NCBI GenBank assembly: GCA_024234365.1
Contig: JACKOK010000003.1
Span: 124,001-188,000, forward strand
Direction of reading: 5' to 3'
From: Pseudomonadales bacterium
GTDB lineage: Bacteria > Pseudomonadota > Gammaproteobacteria > Pseudomonadales > Pseudohongiellaceae
DNA length: 64,000 nucleotides
Position 1 is the first letter of the stretch. Each line of letters opens with the position of its first letter. The translations under genes were made by a program, and so were the position numbers. Under the pieces are notes generated by a model that did not search any database, was not told the DNA's origin, and saw only the letters and a list, made by a program, of their open reading frames with translations. Shown here in pieces: positions 58,547 through 64,000 of the stretch.

Positions 58547-58753
58547 TTGATTAAAACAGGCGGCTGGTTTAAGGTAGCCCGCTTTTACAAAGTCCGGGGC
58601 GCTAGTGCCGGGACGTGAGCATGGGCAGTTCTCCATGCCCAGCGCGGATATCATCCCTGCAGTGTTCAGCTTGCATTCAGCCAGTACTGTACAGAATGAG
58701 AACCGTAGGAAATGTCATAACAGCAGCACAACTATGTGCCGGAGTGTTCCGAT
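58547..58753 (+). promoter_or_regulatory. Promoter and structured leader of the small cytochrome c gene
   Basis: A possible promoter is TTGATT (58547-58552), 17 bases, TAAGGT (58570-58575). The region after it contains alternative hairpins: TGGGCA with TGCCCA and GCATGG with CCATGC share bases (58620-58640), and GTCC (58592) can pair with GGAC (58611). A possible second start region lies near TTGCAT (58671). I see no known riboswitch. Confidence 0.3.
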
Positions 58754-59155
58754 ATGAAAACAGCACGTTTTTTCACAGCCTCTTTCATGAGCATGGCTCT
58801 TGCCACTTTCGCCATCGCCGATGCCGGCGCGGCACCGAGCTCCCTGGCGGATGGTGTCTATACAGCTGAGCAGGCTGAATCCGGCAAGCCGATGTTTGAA
58901 CAGAACTGTTCCACCTGCCACAACGCGGATTTCTACAAGACCGTGTTCCAGACCTGGAGAGGGCAGCCCCTGCAGTACCTGTTCGAGCAGATCATGAGTG
59001 CCATGCCTGCGGATAAGCCGGGTGCGCTGCTGGACAACGAATACGAAGACATCATGGCCTATGTGCTGCAGATCACCGGGTTCCCGGCAGGTGATACCCG
59101 TTTGCAATATTACGGTGGTGTCATGGGTGACGTGAACGTCGAGCCCGCCAGCTGA
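58754..59155 (+). CDS. Small periplasmic c-type cytochrome
   Basis: 133 residues from the ATG at 58754. A signal peptide (FFTASFMSMALATFAIADAGAA) precedes a single class I cytochrome c domain: heme site CSTCH (in FEQNCSTCHNADFY) and a probable Met ligand in IMSAMPADKPGALLDNEYEDIMAYVL. The layout resembles cytochrome c5/c551 or CcoP-like domains. The electron partner is unknown. It stands alone between the pilin operon and an HNH nuclease, with a terminator after it. Confidence 0.88.
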   Translation: MKTARFFTASFMSMALATFAIADAGAAPSSLADGVYTAEQAESGKPMFEQNCSTCHNADFYKTVFQTWRGQPLQYLFEQIMSAMPADKPGALLDNEYEDIMAYVLQITGFPAGDTRLQYYGGVMGDVNVEPAS

Positions 59156-59177
59156 TTGCTGCAGGCAGAAAGAAAAA

Positions 59178-59203
59178 GGCCCTTCAGGAAGGGCCTTTTT
59201 TTT
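59178..59203. terminator. Bidirectional terminator after cytochrome c and HNH genes
   Basis: GGCCCTT-CAGG-AAGGGCC (59178-59195) followed by eight T's, and preceded by A's, so it can work on both strands between the convergent genes. Confidence 0.9.
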
Positions 59204-59218
59204 CGTCTGCGAAAAAGT

Positions 59219-59908
59219 TTATTCCGTGTCGCAATCGCGCAGGATGACGGTGATGCGGTTGCGATCCGTGTTGTTCAGGCGCAGCTCGTATTTGTCCGCA
59301 ATCGCCTGCCACTGGCGGACGTAATCGCAGCGGTACTCTTCCCGTGGCAGATAACGGGACGGGCCGCGCTCGTTTTTGCGGCGGATTTCCCGGCGTTCGC
59401 TCAGCAGGAGATTCATCGGGTCATTGGCAAAGGCGATTTTCTTCTGCGGTGGCCAGATGTCCCCGCCCTGATTGTGGGCGTAGCGCAGCGGGATGATATG
59501 GTCGAGATCGATCTGTGCCGCCACCGTGAAGGTCTGCCCCGTGTACTCATCAAACCATTCGCCAGTGCGCACTTCGCAATTGCGGGGATTGGTATAGCGT
59601 ACGGGCGCCCGGCTGGTGGCGACCAGAATCTCGTTGCGGGTGTTCTGGCAGTCGCCGTCAAAATCCTCGTCGAAGGGCCAGTCTGCTGTGTTGAAGAATT
59701 TGTCGCGGCTGCGCGGGTCGAAGAAGAAACTGTCACGGCCACTGCGGGTGAAGGTGTCCGGCATTTCGCACTGGCTCATGTGGCAGTGGTAGGAGCTGCC
59801 GTTGTAGTGCCCGCCATTGTCATCCGTGAGGCCCGGGTGAGCAGTGCTGTGGCTGCTCACGATGCCGAACCCAAGCCAGATCAGTGTCCGCAGAGAGAGT
59901 CGTCGCAT
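59219..59908 (-). CDS. Secreted HNH endonuclease with YHYH-type N-terminal region
   Basis: 229 residues. A signal peptide (LRTLIWLGFGIVSSHSTA) is followed by HPGLTDDNGGHYNGSSYHCH, the calcium-binding-like YHYH motif known from other exported nucleases. The C-terminal half is a DUF1524/HNH nuclease: DLDHIIPLRYAHNQGGDIW, FANDPMNLLLSERREIRRKN and the end RYLPREEYRCDYVRQWQAIADKYEL. The DHxxPL and AND...NL elements match the active-site block of this group. It may degrade extracellular or incoming DNA, giving nutrients or affecting transformation, which is notable beside pilus genes. Function inferred. Confidence 0.88.
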   Translation of the reverse strand: MRRLSLRTLIWLGFGIVSSHSTAHPGLTDDNGGHYNGSSYHCHMSQCEMPDTFTRSGRDSFFFDPRSRDKFFNTADWPFDEDFDGDCQNTRNEILVATSRAPVRYTNPRNCEVRTGEWFDEYTGQTFTVAAQIDLDHIIPLRYAHNQGGDIWPPQKKIAFANDPMNLLLSERREIRRKNERGPSRYLPREEYRCDYVRQWQAIADKYELRLNNTDRNRITVILRDCDTE

Positions 59909-59943
59909 CGTGTGTCCTCCTGTGCAGATTTATGCAGGGAATC

Positions 59944-60789
59944 TCATGGTGTGGTGAACAGCATGGATAAATCGACAGCGCGGCAGTCCTTGGTCAGGGC
60001 GCCGATGGAGATATAGTCTACACCGGTCTCGGCGATGGGCACGAGCGTGTCCTGATTGATGCCGCCGGAGGCTTCCAGCTTTGCCTGCCCCGCGTTCAGG
60101 GCAACGGCTTCCCGCAGCAGTGGCAGGGAGAAGTTGTCGAGCATGATGATCTCGGCGCTGGCGGCAATGGCCTCGCGGAGCTGTTCCAGGTTTTCCACCT
60201 CCACCTCCACCGGTTTGTTGCCCGGCAGGCGGCGGGCGGTGGCAACGGCGGCACTGATGGAGCCGCAGGCGCTGATATGGTTCTCCTTGATCAGGAAGGC
60301 ATCGTAGAGGCCCATGCGGTGATTGTGGCAGCCCCCGATGCGGACGGCATATTTCTGGGCGTTGCGCAGGCCCGGGATGGTCTTGCGCGTGTCCAGCAGG
60401 CGCACACGGGTGTGGGCCACCCGTTCGGCATAATGATGCGCCAGTGTGGCCGTGCCGGAGAGTGTCTGCAGATAATTCAGCGCACAGCGTTCGGCGGTGA
60501 GCAGGGAGCGGGCGTCTCCGATGGCCGTGAACAGTGCCTGGTCTCTGCCTATGGCATCGCCGTCCTGCGCGCACCACTCAAGCTGAACGGAGGCGTCGAC
60601 CTGGCGAAACACCTCGGTGACCCAGGGGCTGCCACACAGGATGGCTTCCTCGCGACAATAGACGGCCGCCTGAGCCTGCGTGCCAGCGGGGATCAGGCTG
60701 GCACTGATGTCGCCGGAGCCGATATCCTCGTTCAGCGCAAAGGCGACATGGGCGGCAATATCGGAGGGGAGTGCTGTGTCTGGCTTCAT
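59944..60789 (-). CDS. nadC: Nicotinate-nucleotide pyrophosphorylase (quinolinate phosphoribosyltransferase) NadC
   Basis: 281 residues. It converts quinolinate and PRPP to nicotinate mononucleotide in NAD synthesis. Blocks: NEDIGSGDISASLIP, AERCALNYLQTLSGTATLA, LLDTRKTIPGLRNAQKYAVRIGGCHNHRMGLYDAFLIKENHI (positions ~130-172, catalytic basic residues), VEVEVENLEQLREA, IMLDNFS and LEASGGIN. Position next to ampD is conserved in gammaproteobacteria. Confidence 0.98.
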   Translation of the reverse strand: MKPDTALPSDIAAHVAFALNEDIGSGDISASLIPAGTQAQAAVYCREEAILCGSPWVTEVFRQVDASVQLEWCAQDGDAIGRDQALFTAIGDARSLLTAERCALNYLQTLSGTATLAHHYAERVAHTRVRLLDTRKTIPGLRNAQKYAVRIGGCHNHRMGLYDAFLIKENHISACGSISAAVATARRLPGNKPVEVEVENLEQLREAIAASAEIIMLDNFSLPLLREAVALNAGQAKLEASGGINQDTLVPIAETGVDYISIGALTKDCRAVDLSMLFTTP

Positions 60790-60811
60790 ACGCGTGGAGT
60801 CCTGCTGCAGT

Positions 60812-61342
60812 TCAGGGAATATAGCGCAGCGTCAGAGAGTCGCCGCGCTGGGTGAATTCAATATGTTTCAGGGCGCTCATGCCCAGCAGGACGGCATCGC
60901 CCTGCATGGCCGGGTTGATGCTGGCGGGAACCTCCTGCAGGCGGATATCGCCGATACGAAGTTCGTCGAGCACGGCCGAATACACAGTGACCGGCCCATT
61001 GGCGGTCATGGCGCGTGTGGGGTAACCGGCCTCCAGCCCGGCGCGGCTGGCGAGCTGCTCTGACAGCACGACATCCGTGGCACCCGTGTCGAGCAGAAAG
61101 CGGCTGGGCACCTCATTGATGAAACCGGTCACCAGATAGTGGCCCTGGGCATTGCGGCGCAGGGTGACTTCGACGCTGCCATCCGCTGCGCGCTGGCTGG
61201 CCGGGTTCTGGTTCGGGTTTTCCCGTCGCGCCAGCAGGCTGTCGAAGCCCATGGTCAGCGCAGCCAGGCCCAGGGCGAAGCTGATCATCAGCATGACAAG
61301 CCCGGTGCGGCGGGTGGGGTGAGCGTGTTGAGGTTCGTTCAT
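60812..61342 (-). CDS. Membrane-anchored retropepsin-like aspartic protease (clan AA, TIGR02281-type)
   Basis: 176 residues. One membrane helix near residues 14-34 (LVMLMISFALGLAALTMGF) anchors the protein with the rest in the periplasm. The domain contains the single catalytic triad of a retropepsin, LLDTGATDVVLS, followed by VLLGMSALKHIEF near the end, a half-pepsin layout that works as a dimer. Substrate unknown. It is cotranscribed with nadC in the same direction, 22 bases upstream of it. Confidence 0.88.
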   Translation of the reverse strand: MNEPQHAHPTRRTGLVMLMISFALGLAALTMGFDSLLARRENPNQNPASQRAADGSVEVTLRRNAQGHYLVTGFINEVPSRFLLDTGATDVVLSEQLASRAGLEAGYPTRAMTANGPVTVYSAVLDELRIGDIRLQEVPASINPAMQGDAVLLGMSALKHIEFTQRGDSLTLRYIP

Positions 61343-61504
61343 CGGCGCCAGCTGTTGCGTTGCGGGTGCGCGAAATTATCGCGTATCGGCCCTGCGATTG
61401 ATAGACGGGCACTGCTGTGCGTGGAATGATTGTCGGCAGCCGGATAGAATGGAGCGCTAAGAGAGCCAGGGCAATGGCGCCGGAATGGATGGCGGGAGTC
61501 AGCG

Positions 61505-62044
61505 TTGATTGTAGACAGTCGTTTGAGCTTTGCCCGGCAGTTGCCGTCGCCCAATTGCAGTGAGCGGCCGCCGGGGGCAGTCGTGGATCTGCTCGTGATC
61601 CACAATATCAGCCTGCCGCCCGGTTGTTACGGTGGGGGCAATATCGAGGCGCTGTTCGATAACCGGCTGGCGGCGGATGCACACCCGTATTTTCGTGAGA
61701 TCGCCTCGCTCAGGGTGTCTGCACATCTGTTGATTGACCGGGAAGGGGCGGTGACCCAGTTTGTCCCCTTCGACAAAAAGGCCTGGCATGCCGGCCAGTC
61801 CAGTTTTCGCGGGCGTGAGGCCTGCAACGATTTTTCCGTGGGAATAGAACTCGAGGGCTGTGATCAGGAACCGTTCACGGACCGGCAGTACGAGCGGCTG
61901 ATTGAAGTGAGCCGGCTGCTGATGGTGGCGTTCCCGCACATCACGCCGGACAGAATCGTCGGGCACAGTGATATTGCCCCCGGACGCAAGACAGACCCCG
62001 GCCCCTGTTTCGACTGGGAAAGATTGCGGGCAGGATGCCGCTGA
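61505..62044 (+). CDS. ampD: 1,6-anhydro-N-acetylmuramyl-L-alanine amidase AmpD
   Basis: 179 residues with a TTG start six bases after GGGAG. It cuts the stem peptide from anhydro-muropeptides in the cytosol during peptidoglycan recycling. Zinc ligands: His33 (LLVIHNISLPPG), His154 and Asp164 (VGHSDIAPGRKTDPGPCF). Loss of AmpD in other bacteria raises AmpC beta-lactamase; no ampC/ampR is in the window. ampE follows after 15 bases. Confidence 0.97.
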   Translation: MIVDSRLSFARQLPSPNCSERPPGAVVDLLVIHNISLPPGCYGGGNIEALFDNRLAADAHPYFREIASLRVSAHLLIDREGAVTQFVPFDKKAWHAGQSSFRGREACNDFSVGIELEGCDQEPFTDRQYERLIEVSRLLMVAFPHITPDRIVGHSDIAPGRKTDPGPCFDWERLRAGCR

Positions 62045-62059
62045 TTCAGGACGCATACC

Positions 62060-62998
62060 ATGAAATTTCTTGTCATTCTTGCTGCCCTTGCCATCAATCA
62101 CTTCTGGGACCGTGAACGTGCGCTGCCCGGGGATGACTGGTATCGCGCGCTGACGGCCTGGCTGCATGTCAGGGTGCAGGCCCTGAGTGGGGCGAGCACT
62201 GTCTTTGTGGTGGCTGCCCTGCTGGTGCCGGTGCTGGCGCTGCTGCTGTTGCTTGCCCTGGTGCAGGGCGCCGTGCTGGGCCTGATCAGTTTCTGCCTGC
62301 ATGTGGCGCTGTTGTTGTGTCTGTTCGATCCACGCAACGTGCGTGCCTGGGCCGCCGAGTATCTGCGTTTGTGGCAGGCGGGTGACTACGAGGCGGCCTA
62401 TCTGCTGCTGCAGGAACGGCACACGAGTGTGCAGCTCGATGGCACCGATGATCTGGAGGCGCTACACCGGCAATGCAGTCGCTATCTCGCCGGTAACAGC
62501 CTGCAGCGTCTTTTTGCCGTGCTGTTCTGGTATCTTGTGGCCGGTCCGGTCGGCGCTCTGGTGTATTATTGCCTGGCGCAATTGCAGCGCAACCGCATGG
62601 TGGACAGCGAATGGCAGGCTGCACGCTGGGCATCGGGCCTGTTGTTTGCCCTGGAGTGGCTGCCTGCGCGTGTACTGGCGCTGACCTTTTCGCTGGCAGG
62701 CGACTTCGATGCCGGTTTTGCCTGCCTGCGTGATGCCCTGGTGGACACCGTGCGCAGTGGCGAAAGCGTGGTGACGGATTGCGCCCTGGCGGCGACCGGC
62801 GCGCCAGCCAGAGCACTGCTGGTGCAGGAGTCTGATGACGAGGAGACTCTGGTCATCGATATGGACGGCACAGGCGCGGGCTTGTCACCGGCAGCCATGG
62901 GAGCTCAGATACAGAGCCTGCTGGCCCTGATCGAGCGCAGCCAGGTTCTTTGGGTAGCCGCGCTGGCCCTCTTGGCCGTGTTCGGTAGTGTGACCTGA
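62060..62998 (+). CDS. ampE: AmpE/CobD-family inner-membrane protein
   Basis: 312 residues with about four membrane helices (FLVILAALAINHFWD, VFVVAALLVPVLALLLLLALVQGAVLGLI, RLFAVLFWYLVAGPVGALVYY, LWVAALALLAVFG). The family motif AINHFWD near the N terminus and GLLFALEWLPARVLALTFSLAGDF match AmpE. Its role in beta-lactamase control remains unclear. It follows ampD, and the usual pdhR does not follow it here. Confidence 0.93.
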   Translation: MKFLVILAALAINHFWDRERALPGDDWYRALTAWLHVRVQALSGASTVFVVAALLVPVLALLLLLALVQGAVLGLISFCLHVALLLCLFDPRNVRAWAAEYLRLWQAGDYEAAYLLLQERHTSVQLDGTDDLEALHRQCSRYLAGNSLQRLFAVLFWYLVAGPVGALVYYCLAQLQRNRMVDSEWQAARWASGLLFALEWLPARVLALTFSLAGDFDAGFACLRDALVDTVRSGESVVTDCALAATGAPARALLVQESDDEETLVIDMDGTGAGLSPAAMGAQIQSLLALIERSQVLWVAALALLAVFGSVT

Positions 62999-63004
62999 AG
63001 TTTT

Positions 63005-63019
63005 TGTAGTTAAACTACA
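63005..63019 (+). promoter_or_regulatory. Perfect palindrome upstream of aceE, candidate operator
   Basis: TGTAGTT-A-AACTACA, a 7-1-7 inverted repeat, 18 bases before the predicted aceE -35. It has the TNGT/ACNA-like ends of GntR-family operators but is not the PdhR box known in E. coli. A regulator could bind here to control pyruvate dehydrogenase. Confidence 0.45.
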
Positions 63020-63036
63020 TAACCAGATTTTGATCG

Positions 63037-63066
63037 TTGAAAAAAAGCCGTGAACCGGGGTAAAAT
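63037..63066 (+). promoter_or_regulatory. Predicted promoter of aceE
   Basis: -35 TTGAAA (63037-63042), 18-base spacer, -10 TAAAAT (63061-63066), start near 63073 and a ~96-base leader before the ATG at 63169. Confidence 0.55.
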
Positions 63067-63168
63067 CCCGCCACGGTGTAAATAATTTACAAGATCGGCC
63101 GTCATCAATCACGACCGGTCCAATCAATCAGTCCCCACAAGGGAACGTAAGAGTGAGAGTCGTAGCCT

Positions 63169-64000
63169 ATGAGCCAATTCAAAGAAGATACCAACCCTAC
63201 AGAAACCAAAGAATGGCTTGATGCGCTGGGCTCCGTCATCGACGAAGAAGGCCTGGATCGCGCCCATTTCATCCTGGGCCGTCTCTCCGAAGAGGCCACG
63301 CGCAATACCCAGTCACTGCCGTATTCCGCCGTAACAACGCCCTATCGCAATACGATTTCCCCGCTCGAAGAAGACAAAATGCCTGGCGACATGTTCATGG
63401 AACGCCAGATTCGCGGCATCATCCGCTGGAACGCCCTGGCCATGGTGATGCGGGCCGGCAAGATTCCCGGGGCCGATCTCGGTGGCCATATTTCCACTTT
63501 CTCCTCTGCCGCCACGCTCTACGATGTGGGTTTCAACTATTTCTTCCGGGGTGCCACGGATACACACGGCGGCGACCTGGTGTACTTCCAGGGCCACTCC
63601 GCACCGGGCATCTACTCCCGCTCCTTTCTCGAAGGGCGTCTGTCCGAAGAGCAGCTCGACAATTTCCGTCAGGAAGTCAATGGCAATGGCCTGTCGTCCT
63701 ATCCGCACCCCTGGCTGATGCAGGACTACTGGCAGTTCCCGACCGTGTCCATGGGTCTTGGACCCATCGCTGCCATCTATCAGGCGCATGTCATGAAATA
63801 CCTGACCAGCCGTGGCCTGATGGACAACAGCGACCGCAAGGTTTGGGCCTTCCTCGGCGATGGTGAAACGGATGAGCCGGAATCCCTGGGTGCTATCGGC
63901 AAGGCCGGCCGTGAGAAGCTGGACAACCTGATCTTCGTGATCAACTGCAACCTGCAGCGTCTCGATGGCCCTGTGCGCGGCAATGGCAAGGTCATTCAGG
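63169..64000 (+). CDS. aceE: Pyruvate dehydrogenase E1 component AceE (3' end cut by window)
   Basis: The first 277 residues of a ~890-residue homodimeric E1, running off the window. N terminus MSQFKEDTNPTETKEWLDAL; then GADLGGHISTFSSAATLYDVG, FRGATDTHGGDLVYFQGHSA, and the start of the thiamine-pyrophosphate motif FLGDGETDEPES with NCNLQRLDGPVRGN. It decarboxylates pyruvate and passes the acetyl group to E2. It starts 170 bases after ampE, with its own predicted promoter. Confidence 0.98.
   Translation, partial: MSQFKEDTNPTETKEWLDALGSVIDEEGLDRAHFILGRLSEEATRNTQSLPYSAVTTPYRNTISPLEEDKMPGDMFMERQIRGIIRWNALAMVMRAGKIPGADLGGHISTFSSAATLYDVGFNYFFRGATDTHGGDLVYFQGHSAPGIYSRSFLEGRLSEEQLDNFRQEVNGNGLSSYPHPWLMQDYWQFPTVSMGLGPIAAIYQAHVMKYLTSRGLMDNSDRKVWAFLGDGETDEPESLGAIGKAGREKLDNLIFVINCNLQRLDGPVRGNGKVIQ

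Overview
This window is a stretch of gammaproteobacterial chromosome, roughly 58% G+C by eye and densely coded. Its gene order is close to the one I know from Pseudomonas and its marine relatives: mla-ibaG-murA-hisGD-algW/degS, cysDNC, zapE-rplM-rpsI-petABC-sspAB, lpoA-rsmI-rnpB, the complete division/cell-wall (dcw) cluster mraZ to lpxC, secA, argJ, pilD-pilC-pilB against pilA, nadC, ampD-ampE, aceE. I infer a Pseudomonadales/Oceanospirillales-type bacterium. I cannot name the genus.

Layout. 1-6.2 kb: the end of mlaC, ibaG, murA, hisG, hisD, a convergent DegS/AlgW protease, and a Nif3-family gene. 6.2-6.68 kb: a non-coding gap with two copies of a long hairpin element and a terminator. 6.68-10.1 kb (minus): sulfate activation genes cysD and cysNC, plus zapG. 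10.3-16.6 kb (plus): zapE, ribosomal proteins L13 and S9, the cytochrome bc1 genes, sspA-sspB. 16.6-20.2 kb (minus): lpoA-yraN-diaA-dolP envelope operon, with rsmI divergent. 21.2-24.5 kb (minus): ydbH-ynbE-ydbL, an envelope lipid-transport system. 24.6-25.0 kb: RNase P RNA. 25.1-43.4 kb: dcw cluster and lpxC. 43.5-49.5 kb: an M23 peptidase, secA, argJ and a Nudix-ThiE-like fusion. 49.7-51.7 kb: an unrecognised secreted protein. 51.7-56.5 kb (minus): pilB-pilC-pilD-coaE-yacG. 56.8-58.5 kb (plus): two tandem type IV pilins and a TfpX/TfpZ-like accessory protein. 58.7-64 kb: a small cytochrome c, a secreted HNH nuclease, nadC, a retropepsin-like protease, ampD-ampE and the start of aceE.

Together the genes build and divide the envelope (peptidoglycan precursors, divisome, LPS control point lpxC, muropeptide recycling, outer-membrane lipid traffic, Sec export) and assemble type IV pili, with housekeeping metabolism between them.

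Most unusual points: (1) two same-direction hairpin elements at 6242-6359 and 6471-6583, whose outer and inner stems differ completely in sequence but keep pairing, around an identical 30-nt core; (2) the bc1 locus, where cytochrome b carries two single-base frameshifts and runs without a stop into cytochrome c1; (3) an mraZ leader with four 10-nt phased repeats; (4) tandem pilins with very short C-terminal cysteine loops and a TfpZ-like partner; (5) a 669-residue secreted multi-domain protein of unknown role. I saw no CRISPR array, tRNA, rRNA, insertion sequence or prophage.
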